From assembly GCF_011378905.1 (NCBI RefSeq), contig NZ_WTPY01000025.1:1-64000 (forward strand): DNA of 64,000 nucleotides, written 5' to 3'. Shown here one piece after another: positions 47,314 to 57,721 of this stretch. The position numbers and the translations under genes were made by a program. The notes under the pieces were generated by a model. The model was given only the letters and a program-made list of their open reading frames with translations. It had not been told where the DNA came from and did not search any database. The DNA comes from Paraglaciecola sp. 20A4 (lineage in GTDB: Bacteria > Pseudomonadota > Gammaproteobacteria > Enterobacterales > Alteromonadaceae). Position 1 is the stretch's first letter. The number at the start of each line of letters is the position of its first letter.

Positions 47314-48857
47314 GTGATGTTCCTCTCAAGCAATTGTTGAACGTATTCTCTTTCATCGTAAGCAACCGTTTCGTTGCCAATAATTTGGTAATTTTCGTGA
47401 CCTTTACCTGCTACCAAAACAATGTCTTCTGGCGCCGCTAAGGAAAGTGCCTTTTTAATAGCGTCTTTACGGTCAAGTACCACGTGGATTTGTTCTGGGT
47501 GAATACAGCCCGCTAAGATATCGTTGGCGATAGCAGAGGGATCTTCCGAGCGACTATTATCATTCGTAATGATCGCTATATCCCCGAAGGTTTCAGCGAC
47601 TTCACCCATTAGCGAACGCTTTCCTTTGTCACGATCTCCACCACAACCAAATATTGCTATCAAACGGCCTTCGCTGTGGTGACGCAATGCTAAAAGTGCT
47701 TGTTTAAGTGCGTCAGGTGTGTGGGCATAATCAACCACCACAATCGGAGAATTTTCAGTGCTGAAACACTCCATGCGCCCTGCTACCGGTACCAATTTAT
47801 GGGCGACACTTGCTATATCTTCCAGTGATTCACCTAGGCACAATTGACTGGTAATAGCAGCCAGCGCATTAAAAATATTAAAACGTCCCAGCAAGGAAAG
47901 CTGTATTTCGCACGTACCCCATGAACTCACCACATTAAAGCGGCAACCCTGGCTAGAATATTTGATGTTCTGAGCGAAACACATATGTTCAGTGGTGGGT
48001 AAAATTAAACTATCGTCATCGATACCATAGATAACTGGCACAACCTGCAAAGGCATATGCTTAAGCCAATGTTTGCTTTCATTTTCATTGGCATTTAGTA
48101 AGACAAATTTTAGCTCTGGTTGATTTAAAATCTCACGTTTTGCCTGAGCGTAAGCTTGCATGGTTCCGTGATAATCTAAATGGTCACGGGTTAGGTTTGT
48201 TAGCACAGCAACGTCCATTTTCAATGCAGCAATACGGTGCTGTACCAATGCATGGGAGGACACTTCAAGGGCAACTTGCTTGATACCGTCGTGCGCATAT
48301 TGCGCCATCAACTTATGCATTGTGATAGCATCAGGCGTGGTATTAAGTGTTTCCCCGAATGATGAACATCTGCCTTGGGAGTCAATCTCCCCCGAACCAA
48401 GTGTACCAATTGAGGCGGCAGGCTTATTCAATAACGCAGCCAATTGACTGGTCAGTTGCACCGTTGAGGTTTTACCGTTAGTGCCTGTTACGCCGATCAC
48501 TTGTAATTGCTTAGCCGGTTGACCATAAAACGCAGCCGCTAAAGCAGATAAGTGCTGAGTAAGTGCGTAAAAATGCACAATCAAAGATTGCTCGCGCATA
48601 CTCGTTTGCCCATGCTCTTGGGGTAAATTACATTCGGCAATAATCACTTTCGCCCCAAGGCTAATCGCCTGAGGAATAAAGTCACGCCCATCACGGGCAT
48701 GGCCCTTTAAAGCAATAAAAGCACTATGAATAGCCACTTCACGACTGTCTAAAACTAAAGACTCAATCGGAATATCGGCGGTAATAATGCCAAATTGTGC
48801 TAAAAGCGGTTGAATGCTCTGAGCATGATTGATTATACCCAGCGTGTTATCCAGCAT
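47310..48857 (-). CDS. murE: UDP-MurNAc-L-Ala-D-Glu--meso-diaminopimelate ligase
   Basis: 515 aa ligase adding the third stem residue. LVLDSREV, the ATP loop GVTGTNGKTSTVQLTS, and the DNSRSEDP motif that selects meso-DAP (DNPR in E. coli; here DNSR) are visible. The DNSR variant still keeps the Asn and Arg that contact DAP. The gene start overlaps the ftsI 3' end by 11 nt. Confidence 0.95.
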   Translation of the reverse strand: MLDNTLGIINHAQSIQPLLAQFGIITADIPIESLVLDSREVAIHSAFIALKGHARDGRDFIPQAISLGAKVIIAECNLPQEHGQTSMREQSLIVHFYALTQHLSALAAAFYGQPAKQLQVIGVTGTNGKTSTVQLTSQLAALLNKPAASIGTLGSGEIDSQGRCSSFGETLNTTPDAITMHKLMAQYAHDGIKQVALEVSSHALVQHRIAALKMDVAVLTNLTRDHLDYHGTMQAYAQAKREILNQPELKFVLLNANENESKHWLKHMPLQVVPVIYGIDDDSLILPTTEHMCFAQNIKYSSQGCRFNVVSSWGTCEIQLSLLGRFNIFNALAAITSQLCLGESLEDIASVAHKLVPVAGRMECFSTENSPIVVVDYAHTPDALKQALLALRHHSEGRLIAIFGCGGDRDKGKRSLMGEVAETFGDIAIITNDNSRSEDPSAIANDILAGCIHPEQIHVVLDRKDAIKKALSLAAPEDIVLVAGKGHENYQIIGNETVAYDEREYVQQLLERNIT

Positions 48858-50607
48858 CAGACGTCCTCGTAACAGAGGCTAACGAAGAAACTGTTTTATC
48901 ATCAGGTGGAACATTAAGTAACTGTAAGCTGTTAGACATGATTTTTGAGAACACAGGTGCAGCGGTATCACCGGCGTAATAAACGTCACCCCGAGGTTCA
49001 TTAATCAATACCACGACCGCTAGTTGAGGATCTGAGACCGGTGCAACACCAGCAAATATACTCACGTACTCTTCACCATAACCACCCGCTACCGCTTTGC
49101 GACTTGTACCCGTTTTACCCGCCACACGATAACCCGGCACACTGGCCTTAGTGCCTGAACCGCCTTCGTTCACCACACTTTCCATCATGGTGAGAACCTC
49201 TTTCGCAATATTTTCGCTAAGTACACGTTCTTCAGGAACTTTTTGGTCACTTTTAATCATGCTTAAAGGACGCTTAATCCCGCCACTTCCCAATATGCTA
49301 TACATTCTGGCTATTTGAGCTGTCGTAACCGATAAACCATAACCAAACGATAGGGTAGATAATTCAAACTCTGACCAGCGACTACGCTCGTGAAATATTC
49401 CACTACTTTCACCAATCAAATTTGAACCTGTGTCACTCATTAATCCCATGTTGTAGTACTGATCAATCAAGAATTGCTTAGGGACAGATAGGGCCAGCTT
49501 CGACGTGCCCATATTGCTGGATTTACGAATAATGCCGGTTAAGTCTAGTTTTCCGTAATTATGTGAATCACGAACCATACTTCCGCCAATGCGCATCCAG
49601 CCTGGTGAGGTATCAATAACGGTATTCATTTCGACTGAACCGAATTCAAGGGCGCTTAGCACAGCAATCGGTTTAATAGATGAACCGGGTTCAAATGCGT
49701 CAGTAATGGCACGATTACGTATTCTATGCCCCGAGACGCCACTACGATTATTTGGGTTGTAGGACGGGTTATTAACCATCGCTAAAATCTCACCGGTCTG
49801 TACATCCACAACCACAGCTGAAGCTGACGTCGCTTTGTAATATTGCACCGCTTTCTTTAATTCTTTGTAAGCAAAAGCTTGAATGCGCTGATCGATAGTC
49901 AGCTGAATATTTTTAGGCTCTTCGCCAGCTTCTTGCTCTAAAATTTCTACTTGTCGGCCTTTACCATCACGACGGATTTTACGGCTACCGGGTGTACCTT
50001 TTAGCCAAGCGTTATAGAGTTTTTCAACACCTTCGATGCCCTGATCATCCACATTGGTAAAACCGATCAGTTGAGCGGACACTTCACCCGTGGGGTAATA
50101 ACGGCGAGATTCATCACGCAGATACACACCACTTATCGACAACTGGTCAACATAATCAGCCATGGCAGGTGACACTTGACGTTGAATATAGACAAAACGT
50201 TTTTTAGGATTTTTTACTCTAGAAATCAGCTTTTGATAATCTTGCCCTAACACATCTGCTAATGCCTGCCAGCGACGCGTATCTTTCAACGAGCCGTTTT
50301 CAACAATCGTTTTGGGATCAGCCCAAATCGCCCTAACCGGAACACTAACGGCCAATTTTTGCCCATTACGGTCGGTGATAAGACCTCTATGCACAGGCAT
50401 GTTTTGCGTGCGCATCGTACGATTATCACCCTGTTGAATAAGCAAATCAGGGTCAATTACCTGGATATAAACCGCCCGAGCAGAAAGCCCAACAAACACT
50501 AACATAATGACGCAAACCACGACCAAATACCGCCACTGTAGCCCAGTAGGCGCGATATTTTGCTTCGCTTGTTGGTTACGTTTTTTGTTAGTGTTCACGC
50601 GGCTCAT
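48847..50607 (-). CDS. ftsI: Septal transpeptidase FtsI (PBP3)
   Basis: 586 aa class B penicillin-binding protein that cross-links septal peptidoglycan. A short basic cytoplasmic tail and one membrane anchor (residues about 28-48) precede the pedestal domain. The catalytic motifs are GSSIKP (nucleophile Ser, about residue 307), SSNMG, and KTGTSRK near residue 500. Overlaps ftsL by 4 nt. The C-terminus ends with a short polar tail. Confidence 0.96.
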   Translation of the reverse strand: MSRVNTNKKRNQQAKQNIAPTGLQWRYLVVVCVIMLVFVGLSARAVYIQVIDPDLLIQQGDNRTMRTQNMPVHRGLITDRNGQKLAVSVPVRAIWADPKTIVENGSLKDTRRWQALADVLGQDYQKLISRVKNPKKRFVYIQRQVSPAMADYVDQLSISGVYLRDESRRYYPTGEVSAQLIGFTNVDDQGIEGVEKLYNAWLKGTPGSRKIRRDGKGRQVEILEQEAGEEPKNIQLTIDQRIQAFAYKELKKAVQYYKATSASAVVVDVQTGEILAMVNNPSYNPNNRSGVSGHRIRNRAITDAFEPGSSIKPIAVLSALEFGSVEMNTVIDTSPGWMRIGGSMVRDSHNYGKLDLTGIIRKSSNMGTSKLALSVPKQFLIDQYYNMGLMSDTGSNLIGESSGIFHERSRWSEFELSTLSFGYGLSVTTAQIARMYSILGSGGIKRPLSMIKSDQKVPEERVLSENIAKEVLTMMESVVNEGGSGTKASVPGYRVAGKTGTSRKAVAGGYGEEYVSIFAGVAPVSDPQLAVVVLINEPRGDVYYAGDTAAPVFSKIMSNSLQLLNVPPDDKTVSSLASVTRTSDAG

Positions 50608-50924
50608 TTAATTCTCACCACCACTTCTTCATTCGCATCAGGACGTCGCATACCCAACTGCTTGGATACTAAATTTTCGATGCGGTTATGTTCGGTCAGA
50701 GCGCTTTGCTCAAGTATTAAGTTTCGCCACTCCACGTCGAGCAAATCTTTCTTCTGCATTAGGCGTTCAAGCGCAATAGACGCTTGACGATTATGGTGTG
50801 CAGCAAGGATCACGGCACCGGCACTGACCAACAGTGATAAAAACAACAAAACCCGCACGGGATGGCGGGCTAGGTCAGTAAACAAAAAACCAACGAGATG
50901 AAAGTTTGTGTCTTGAGCACTCAT
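50604..50924 (-). CDS. ftsL: Cell division protein FtsL
   Basis: 106 aa small bitopic divisome protein. A cytoplasmic stretch of about 20 residues is followed by a membrane helix ([19 protein letters not shown]) and a leucine-zipper-like coiled coil ([19 protein letters not shown]) that pairs with FtsB. Its size and position between rsmH and ftsI are diagnostic since sequence conservation is low. Overlaps both neighbours by 4 nt. Confidence 0.92.
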   Translation of the reverse strand: MSAQDTNFHLVGFLFTDLARHPVRVLLFLSLLVSAGAVILAAHHNRQASIALERLMQKKDLLDVEWRNLILEQSALTEHNRIENLVSKQLGMRRPDANEEVVVRIK

Positions 50925-51856
50925 AACTTTTCAGCAACCCTGAGAACTGAGCTACGAGCGCGCACATTGCGCGATAACTCATCGCTCGACGGTTTAATCG
51001 CTTTGCCAATCGCCTTCATGGCTTTATGAGAATCTATTTCCTGTTGCATGATCGGCATATTATGCGGCACCTGCAAGCCACGACTTTGCTCACGTATAAA
51101 ACGTTTCACCAAACGATCTTCCAATGAATGGAAACTGATCACTGACAAACGTCCACCTGAAGCTAAACTGTTTAAGGCCGCTTTCAGTCCGGTCCGAATT
51201 TCATCTAATTCACTGTTAATATAGATGCGAATAGCCTGAAAACTGCGGGTTGCAGGGTGCTTAAATTTATCTTTTACCGGAACGGCTAAATCGATTATGT
51301 GTGCCAATTGGGCAGTGGTCGTTATCGGTGCTTCTTGGCGAGCATTCACAATACCGTGAGCAATACGTTTACCGAACTTTTCTTCACCAAACTCTTTTAT
51401 TACTTGCGTAATATCTTGCTCTTCAGCATGCGCTAACCATTGGGCGGCACTTAGTCCTTTAGTGGGGTTCATACGCATATCCAATGGCCCTTCGCGCATA
51501 AAACTGAAACCGCGTTCAGCTTCATCTAATTGAGGAGATGAGACGCCTAAATCCATCAAAATTCCATCAATTTTGCCATGTAAATTCAGTGATGTTAGTA
51601 CGTCTTCCATCTCCGAAAAATTACAATGATGAATGCTAAAGCGCGTGTCGTCGGCGAGTACTTTAGCTGACTCAATGGCTGCGGGATCACGGTCAAATGC
51701 AATAACCCGACCTTTAGCTGAAAGATGAGACAATATTTGCTTAGTGTGACCGCCGCGTCCAAAGGTAGCATCGAGATAAATGCCATCCGGTTTTATGGCT
51801 AAACCGTCAATGGATTCTTGTAATAGTACGGATAAATGTGATGATTGAGTTGTCAT
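50921..51856 (-). CDS. rsmH: 16S rRNA (cytosine1402-N4)-methyltransferase
   Basis: 311 aa SAM-dependent enzyme that N4-methylates C1402 in the ribosomal P site. [14 protein letters not shown] is the SAM-binding motif [19 protein letters not shown] the family signature, and [13 protein letters not shown] the C-terminal motif. Second gene of the dcw cluster, overlapping mraZ by 1 nt. Confidence 0.97.
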   Translation of the reverse strand: MTTQSSHLSVLLQESIDGLAIKPDGIYLDATFGRGGHTKQILSHLSAKGRVIAFDRDPAAIESAKVLADDTRFSIHHCNFSEMEDVLTSLNLHGKIDGILMDLGVSSPQLDEAERGFSFMREGPLDMRMNPTKGLSAAQWLAHAEEQDITQVIKEFGEEKFGKRIAHGIVNARQEAPITTTAQLAHIIDLAVPVKDKFKHPATRSFQAIRIYINSELDEIRTGLKAALNSLASGGRLSVISFHSLEDRLVKRFIREQSRGLQVPHNMPIMQQEIDSHKAMKAIGKAIKPSSDELSRNVRARSSVLRVAEKL

Positions 51857-52314
51857 TAGAGTGAGAAGTCCTGCAAGCGCTCTGTTAATTCGAAGGCTGC
51901 TTCTTGCTCAGTCGCAACATCTTGTTGTATTTGTTGTTGCCATACACTGTGATCCCAAATTTCGAATTTGTTCAACTGGCCAACCAACATAATCTGTTTG
52001 TCTAAATGGGCATGTTCGCGTAGAGGCGCAGTTAATAGAAAGCGACCACTCTTATCCATTTCACCTTCGGTTGCATAGCCCAACAGCAAACGTTGTAATC
52101 TGCGCTCATGAGGGTTCATACTCGACAAGCGTGATAACTTCAGTTCAATTTCTTCCCATTCAGCAAGAGGGTAAAGCAACAGACAAGGTTGCTGGGTATC
52201 GATAGTGCACACCAGCTGCCCCTGACAATCATCCAGCAAAGACTGACGATACTTAGTTGGTATCGTTACCCGTCCTTTAATATCAAGATTGATTGCATTA
52301 GCGCCGCGGAACAT
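51856..52314 (-). CDS. mraZ: Transcriptional regulator MraZ
   Basis: 152 aa with two SpoVT-AbrB-like repeats. Signatures are [20 protein letters not shown] in the first and [19 protein letters not shown] in the second. MraZ rings bind spaced GTGG-type boxes before their own gene and repress the dcw promoter. A matching three-box array lies 67 nt upstream. First gene of the cluster. Confidence 0.96.
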   Translation of the reverse strand: MFRGANAINLDIKGRVTIPTKYRQSLLDDCQGQLVCTIDTQQPCLLLYPLAEWEEIELKLSRLSSMNPHERRLQRLLLGYATEGEMDKSGRFLLTAPLREHAHLDKQIMLVGQLNKFEIWDHSVWQQQIQQDVATEQEAAFELTERLQDFSL

Positions 52315-52380
52315 TTCCCTAGCCTCTTATTAGTCAGTTACGTAAATTGAACCATTTTTCATGGAATATAAGCTTTAAGA

Positions 52381-52405
52381 TCCACTTTTTGCCACTTTTA
52401 CCCAC
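52381..52405 (-). promoter_or_regulatory. MraZ operator: three GTGG boxes with 10-nt period
   Basis: On the minus strand GTGGG, GTGGC and GTGGA occur exactly 10 nt apart, separated by 5-nt T/A-rich spacers (plus-strand boxes at 52381, 52391 and 52401). This matches the known MraZ box architecture of pentamers with 5-nt spacers. They lie just downstream of the predicted promoter, so binding would block transcription. Confidence 0.85.
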
Positions 52406-52412
52406 GATGCAC

Positions 52413-52442
52413 AGTTTAGGTACCTCATGTCTATCATGTCAA
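52413..52442 (-). promoter_or_regulatory. dcw cluster promoter upstream of mraZ
   Basis: Minus-strand TTGACA (52437-52442, exact consensus) and TAAACT (52413-52418) with an 18-nt spacer. The predicted start point is around 52406, directly at the MraZ boxes. Confidence 0.72.
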
Positions 52443-52772
52443 GGGATAAAGTAGGCAAATTGAGATTGCCCTAAGCCACAGAATTCAAGGCTTAGACTAA
52501 AGTCACTGATAACTGAAAGGAATTCCAAAAAGTGACGCTTTTTAGCATCACCAGAGATGAAAATGACACACTGTACTAACGTTAAGGTAAGCAATTCCGG
52601 CGATTTTTTAATCACAAGAATGGAAAATAAGATTAAATATGTAAATAAAATGGGTTAAATTTGATAATTAATAATATTATAATATATATAAACATACGAA
52701 CTGATGGCATATTTGGGATTGGCTCACCAGTTTGCTTATAATAGCTATTCAAATAATACCAATGAGTTAGTT
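52443..52772. other. Intergenic region between mraZ promoter and sugar operon
   Basis: About 330 nt between the divergent dcw promoter and the SDR gene. The half nearer the SDR gene is extremely AT-rich (52610-52700, with runs such as TAATAATATTATAATATATATA). It must hold the promoter of the sugar operon and probably an operator for its FadR-type regulator, but I could not single out a convincing site. No RNA gene seen. Confidence 0.5.
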
Positions 52773-53540
52773 ATGCACAATTACGCAACCTACCCAAGCC
52801 TTGCAGGCAAAGTTATTTTAATTACCGGTGGCGCTACCGGTATCGGCGCGGTCATGGTTGAAGCTTTTATAAAGCAAAATGCAGCGGTTATTTTTGTAGA
52901 TATACAAAAAGAAAAAGGCGATGCGTTATGCGAAAAATTAGCTCACGAGTTGGGTAGAACACCTGTGTTTAAACATTTAGACACCACGAATATAGACGCA
53001 CTGCAAAGTTTTATCGCAACCATAAGTCAATCTCACCAACGACTTGACGTGCTAATAAATAATGTCGCAAATGACACACGCCATTCTCCCTTAGATATTG
53101 ACCAGCAAGGCTGGCGAGACTGCATGGCGGTTAATTTAGATTCTACTTTTTTTGCCTGTCAAAGTGCGATCCGCCTTATGCGTGAGAACCGTAGCGGCAA
53201 CATTATTAATATGAGTTCTATTAACGTATTGATTGGGCCGAAACAAATGCCCGGATATGTTGCCGCAAAAGCTGCGCTAAACGGCTTAAGTAAATCATTG
53301 GCGAATCAATACGGGGAATACGGTATTCGGGTAAATACTATTTTACCCGGTTGGGTTGCCACAGATCGCCAGCTTGCGTTGTGGCTGACAACTGAAGCAG
53401 ATAAAGAATGGCAAAAATCAGTGGCACTTCGTGGGCGCTTAGAACCCATACACGTAGCGAATATGGCACTGTTTTTAGCCGCAGAGGATAGTGCCATGAT
53501 TACGGGCCAACAATTTGTAGTTGATGCAGGGCGTACCTGA
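52773..53540 (+). CDS. SDR-family oxidoreductase, probable sugar dehydrogenase
   Basis: 255 aa short-chain dehydrogenase. Cofactor motif TGGATGIG near the N-terminus, NNVAND (the NNAG position), catalytic Ser in INMSSINV, and YVAAK (Tyr and Lys). An Asp after the second strand (FVDIQ) suggests NAD preference. ATG at 52773 (MHNYATYPS) is preferred since the longer frame adds an unusual leader. It overlaps dgoK by 1 nt. Likely D-galactose 1-dehydrogenase given its neighbours, but an aldose of another kind is possible. Confidence 0.85.
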   Translation: MHNYATYPSLAGKVILITGGATGIGAVMVEAFIKQNAAVIFVDIQKEKGDALCEKLAHELGRTPVFKHLDTTNIDALQSFIATISQSHQRLDVLINNVANDTRHSPLDIDQQGWRDCMAVNLDSTFFACQSAIRLMRENRSGNIINMSSINVLIGPKQMPGYVAAKAALNGLSKSLANQYGEYGIRVNTILPGWVATDRQLALWLTTEADKEWQKSVALRGRLEPIHVANMALFLAAEDSAMITGQQFVVDAGRT

Positions 53541-54496
53541 TGAATAAACAATCAGATATTATTATTCTAGGTGACTGGGGAACCAGTGTATGTCGTCTCT
53601 ATTTATGCCGCTTTTATCAGCAACAATTAACGGTTCTGGCCCGTACCCAAGGTATGGGAATCAAATACATTAGCAATCCTGAAACCCGTTTTTTCGAATT
53701 ATGCCAGCCTTGGATTGATCAATACGGCAATATACCGGTATTTTTAATTGGCGCGGTGGGTTCTGACATAGGTTGGCAGCCAACCGATTATGTTGCCTGC
53801 CCAACAGATAAGACTAATCTTTTGGCTATGAGTAAAAAGTTTGCTGCTCGTGGCTTAGATATCACGATACTACCCGGTATTTCATGCGAAAACCGCCATC
53901 ACTTACCCGATATAATGCGCGGCGAAGAAACACAAATCTTCGGCTTTTTATCTCAGTTGCCAGATAAGGCTAACAAGCGACTGATTTGTTTGCCAGGTAC
54001 ACACACAAAGTGGGCGCTGTGCGAAGAAGAAACCATTACGTCTTTTATTACCAGTCCGGTAGGTGAACTATACGAAGTGCTCAGTCTACATAGTGTATTA
54101 CTTGGTCCCGCTGCAGAGCACAGTTGGTGTAAAAGTAGCTTCACCAATGGTCTTCGTATCGGTATGCATCAATCGAGTAATTTACTGCATACCTTGTTTG
54201 CAACCCGTGCCTGTCAAGTTATCGAAAAACGCACTAATACCGAGGCTGCGGGCTATCTATCCGGCTTATTAATTGGTTCCGATGTGAAGGCCGCGGTACA
54301 AGATTTTGATATCTATTCCCATGTGGTCGTTATCGGTTCTGATCACATTTGTAGCTTATATATTGAAGCACTTGAGTATATCGGGATCAGCACGGAGCAT
54401 TTCAGTAGCGAAGATGCCACCTTACTAGGATTGCAAACATTAGCCTCCGCAAACTGGGCTGACATGGCCTCTGGCGTCATAAATGGGCAATCCTAG
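53540..54496 (+). CDS. dgoK: 2-dehydro-3-deoxygalactonokinase
   Basis: 318 aa ASKHA-type kinase phosphorylating 2-keto-3-deoxy-D-galactonate at C6, a step of the De Ley-Doudoroff galactose route. DgoK signatures are GDWGTSVCRLYLC at the N-terminus, the LPGISCENRHHLPDIMRGEETQ region (MRGEETQ being typical), and LPGTHTKWA. Its stop lies next to the SMP-30 start. The aldolase dgoA and galactonate dehydratase dgoD are not in this window. Confidence 0.9.
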   Translation: MNKQSDIIILGDWGTSVCRLYLCRFYQQQLTVLARTQGMGIKYISNPETRFFELCQPWIDQYGNIPVFLIGAVGSDIGWQPTDYVACPTDKTNLLAMSKKFAARGLDITILPGISCENRHHLPDIMRGEETQIFGFLSQLPDKANKRLICLPGTHTKWALCEEETITSFITSPVGELYEVLSLHSVLLGPAAEHSWCKSSFTNGLRIGMHQSSNLLHTLFATRACQVIEKRTNTEAAGYLSGLLIGSDVKAAVQDFDIYSHVVVIGSDHICSLYIEALEYIGISTEHFSSEDATLLGLQTLASANWADMASGVINGQS

Positions 54497-54497
54497 T

Positions 54498-55409
54498 ATG
54501 CTTAACAAGCTCATCTTGGTTGACACGCTATCAGTAGGCAATCGTCTCGGGGAAGGGATTATATGGGACGTTCGTCAGCAATGTGTGTTCTGGACTGACA
54601 TATTGGGCAAACACTTTTATCGTTGGGACTTTAGCGGCAAGTTAGCAGAATTTGCTTGCCCAGAACGGTTATGTGCATTTGGGTTAACGACCGATCTCGA
54701 TTGGTTTATTGCAGCCTTCGAGTCAGGATTCGCCTTTTTTAATCCCGCAAGTCAACAGACTCAATGGTTAAGCAAAATCGAAGCTGACTTGCCCTACACT
54801 CGTATGAACGATGGCAAGGTCGATCGCCAAGGACGTTTCTGGGCCGGTTCAATGATCGAAGATAACAACATAGACCCGAATACCCTGCCATTAGGTAAGC
54901 AAGCTAGCCTATACCGGCTACAAGAAAATGGTGAAGCTCGCGCTATTTTTGACGGGATATCTATCTCCAACGGTTTGTGTTTTAGTCCAGACAGTAAAAC
55001 TATGTACTTTGCCGACTCGGCCGAGCAACGAGTCTGGCGAAGTGACTTTAATGCACTAGACGGCGAACCAAGCCCCAGAGAAATATTATTCGATACCTAT
55101 AACAATGCGTTTCCAGACGGTTCTTGCATTGACAACGAAGGCTACCTTTGGAATGCTCAGTGGGGAAGTGCTTGTATTAAGCGATACTCCCCTTCTGGAA
55201 AGCTGGATTTCTCTTTACCGATTCAATGCCAACAACCTTCATGCGTCAGCTTTGGAGGTCCCAATCTTAATCACTTATTTGTTACCTCTGCAGCTGATGG
55301 CTTGCAAACAAATAATAGTGAGTTACACAATAATGATGGTGCAGTATTTATTTATCACACACCATTTCAAGGATTAGCTGAACCCATATGCACGTCACCA
55401 AAACGATAA
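54498..55409 (+). CDS. SMP-30/gluconolactonase family sugar lactonase
   Basis: About 303 aa six-bladed propeller hydrolase that opens aldonolactones. The metal-binding Glu lies in RLGEGIIW, and Asn/Asp ligands appear in MNDGKVDRQGRFWAGSM and SNGLCFSPD. In this cluster it fits D-galactono-lactonase, hydrolysing the product of the SDR. The ATG at 54498 lies 1 nt after the dgoK stop and aligns better with the family; an ATG at 54483 would overlap dgoK by 14 nt. Confidence 0.9.
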   Translation: MLNKLILVDTLSVGNRLGEGIIWDVRQQCVFWTDILGKHFYRWDFSGKLAEFACPERLCAFGLTTDLDWFIAAFESGFAFFNPASQQTQWLSKIEADLPYTRMNDGKVDRQGRFWAGSMIEDNNIDPNTLPLGKQASLYRLQENGEARAIFDGISISNGLCFSPDSKTMYFADSAEQRVWRSDFNALDGEPSPREILFDTYNNAFPDGSCIDNEGYLWNAQWGSACIKRYSPSGKLDFSLPIQCQQPSCVSFGGPNLNHLFVTSAADGLQTNNSELHNNDGAVFIYHTPFQGLAEPICTSPKR

Positions 55410-55469
55410 CTATGCAATCGATTAAGTGGGCTCGAAAAATTAAAATAACAACGCAAAGCGGAAATTAAC

Positions 55470-56204
55470 ATGGCAAGTAGAATGTTTAGCGGGAACTTTA
55501 CCCGCCATATAGTCCAGTCTTTAGGCAAAGCAATCGCCTTAGGTGAATACCCCCAGGGGCAACCATTATTGGCTGAAGCAGCACTTTGCGAGTCTTTTGA
55601 TGCTAGTCGCACAGTATTGCGCGAGGCAGTAAAAATGCTCACCGCCAAAGGCATGTTAGATGCAAGACCAAGGCGCGGCACTATCGTTCTGCCCGAATCT
55701 CAATGGAACTTGTCTGATCCTGATATTCTAAATTGGTTATTAAACCGCAAAGGTTCGTTACCTATTATCTCTGAGTTCGCTGATATGCGCTTAGCGATAG
55801 AGCCAGCGGCTGCGGGGCTGGCGGCAACTAATTTAACGGAAGATAATCGTCAAACCTTACTAGCGGCTATAGAGCGAATGAAAGCGGCCGCTAGAGGAGA
55901 GGATGATCACCTTGATGCTGACATCGCTTTTCATGTCGGTATTTTAGAAGCGAGCGGGAATCGATTTTTCTGGAATATGCGCCATACAATTGAAGTAGCA
56001 TTGCGTTTTAGTATTCGAATTACCAACCGCTTCAAAGGTGTCGATCGTGCTAGCGTGGCAGATCATCAGGAAATTCTTGATTATATTTTGGCCGGAGACC
56101 ATCAGTCGGCCGAAAATCAAATGCGCAGTCTATTACTGGAGGCTAAGACTCTTTTAAACAAAGCGCTCGATGAAGAAAAAAATAAAAAACCACAACAAAA
56201 TTAA
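55470..56204 (+). CDS. FadR-subfamily GntR transcriptional regulator
   Basis: 244 aa. The N-terminal winged helix-turn-helix includes [20 protein letters not shown] and the wing ARPRRGTIV. The C-terminal FCD domain (about residues 90-230) shows the ligand/metal-binding pattern [14 protein letters not shown] and [12 protein letters not shown]. It lies inside the sugar operon, 60 nt after the lactonase gene and 23 nt before glpK, so it most likely senses a pathway acid such as galactonate or KDGal. It resembles DgoR, but I cannot confirm its effector. Confidence 0.9.
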   Translation: MASRMFSGNFTRHIVQSLGKAIALGEYPQGQPLLAEAALCESFDASRTVLREAVKMLTAKGMLDARPRRGTIVLPESQWNLSDPDILNWLLNRKGSLPIISEFADMRLAIEPAAAGLAATNLTEDNRQTLLAAIERMKAAARGEDDHLDADIAFHVGILEASGNRFFWNMRHTIEVALRFSIRITNRFKGVDRASVADHQEILDYILAGDHQSAENQMRSLLLEAKTLLNKALDEEKNKKPQQN

Positions 56205-56227
56205 CCTGTAAAAGGACCGGAGTTGCG

Positions 56228-57721
56228 ATGCGGATCAAAGATTGTATTTTAGCCATTGACCAAGGCACTACCTCGACTCGAGCGATTATATTTGCTCCAG
56301 ATTCCAGTATTATTGCCGTTGCACAACAAGAGTTTTCACAGCTTTATCCGAATGATGGCTGGGTGGAGCATAATCCTGAAGACATTTGGACATCAACCAT
56401 TGTGGTATGTCGTCAAGCGATCTCAGAGGCGATCGCCAAAGGTGCCAGAATTGCTGCTATTGGCGTAACCAATCAGCGAGAAACAACCGTCGTATGGGAT
56501 AGAAACACCGGCCAAGCTATTTACAACGCGATTGTTTGGCAAGATAGGCGTACCGCACAGACCTGTCGCGAAATGCAAGATAAAGGTTTATTCGAGGTGG
56601 TTAATTCACGCACCGGTTTGCTGCTCGACCCCTATTTCTCCGCCACAAAAGTGGCATGGATTTTAGATAATGTCGATGGCGCCCGTGAAAAAGCAGAAGC
56701 GGGTGATTTGGCGTTTGGCACCATAGACTCTTTCCTTATTTGGCGCCTAACCGACGGTCAGATGCACGCCACTGACGTGACTAACGCCAGTCGTACTAAT
56801 CTTTTCAATATTCACGATATGGCGTGGGATGAGAAGCTACTTGATGTATTCAACGTACCTAAATCGGTACTTCCTGAAGTCAAAGAATGTGCCGACGATT
56901 ATGGTCATACCACAGAAGATTTATTCGGCTTTTCATTACCCATACTTGGAGTAGCCGGCGACCAACAAGCAGCGATCATCGGTCAATGCTGTTTCAAAGA
57001 AGGCGCTATTAAAAGTACTTATGGCACCGGTTGCTTTGTTATGCTCAACACAGGAAAAAAAGCGTTTAATTCAAAAAATAGATTACTGACAACAGTGGCC
57101 TACACCATTAAAGGCGAAACGCATTACGCCTTGGAAGGCTCAATTTTTATCGCTGGAGCAGCCATTCAATGGTTGCGTGACGGCCTAGGTGTTATTAAAA
57201 GCGCATCAGAGACCGAAGATTTAGCCAAGTCATTGGATTATGAACACGGCGTATATATGGTCCCAGCATTTGCCGGATTAGGTGCACCGCACTGGTCACC
57301 AGACGCTCGGGGGGCTGTATTTGGTCTGACCCGAGGCACAACTAATGCACATTTTGTGCGCGCCGCCCTTGAATCAGTGTGCTATCAAACCTCTGACTTA
57401 CTGCACGCCATGGCCGAAGACGGTGTATCGCTAGATAAAATTCGCGTCGACGGTGGTATGGTGGGTAATAATTGGTTATGTCAGTTCTTAGCTGACACGT
57501 TAGATGTCACCGTTGAGCGGCCTAAAATTATGGAAACTACCGCATTAGGCGCTGCTTATCTTGCCGGTTTACAAGCAGGAATATATGAATCTTGTGAGCA
57601 TCTAGCCAGTATGAATGAAGTTGATAATAGTTTTACAGCGCAAATGCCATCGTCCCAACGCCGGACATTAATAGCAGGTTGGGAAAACGCCGTTCAAAGT
57701 ACCTTGGGATATTCTAAATGA
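56228..57721 (+). CDS. glpK: Glycerol kinase
   Basis: 497 aa FGGY kinase, close to E. coli GlpK (502 aa). Signatures: [50 protein letters not shown] and STYGTGCF. These are the motifs of true glycerol kinases rather than of xylulo- or gluconokinases. Produces sn-glycerol-3-phosphate. No glpF or glpD nearby; instead it sits between a FadR-type regulator and galM, overlapping galM by 4 nt. This unusual context suggests a galactose-glycerol substrate. Confidence 0.92.
   Translation: MRIKDCILAIDQGTTSTRAIIFAPDSSIIAVAQQEFSQLYPNDGWVEHNPEDIWTSTIVVCRQAISEAIAKGARIAAIGVTNQRETTVVWDRNTGQAIYNAIVWQDRRTAQTCREMQDKGLFEVVNSRTGLLLDPYFSATKVAWILDNVDGAREKAEAGDLAFGTIDSFLIWRLTDGQMHATDVTNASRTNLFNIHDMAWDEKLLDVFNVPKSVLPEVKECADDYGHTTEDLFGFSLPILGVAGDQQAAIIGQCCFKEGAIKSTYGTGCFVMLNTGKKAFNSKNRLLTTVAYTIKGETHYALEGSIFIAGAAIQWLRDGLGVIKSASETEDLAKSLDYEHGVYMVPAFAGLGAPHWSPDARGAVFGLTRGTTNAHFVRAALESVCYQTSDLLHAMAEDGVSLDKIRVDGGMVGNNWLCQFLADTLDVTVERPKIMETTALGAAYLAGLQAGIYESCEHLASMNEVDNSFTAQMPSSQRRTLIAGWENAVQSTLGYSK

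Noticed and set aside
52610-52700. Very AT-rich tract considered as replication or attachment site
   Set aside because: No DnaA boxes, iterons or flanking direct repeats; more likely a promoter region of the sugar operon.
56228-57721. FGGY kinase as xylulokinase or gluconokinase
   Set aside because: [16 protein letters not shown] and [10 protein letters not shown] are glycerol kinase motifs.
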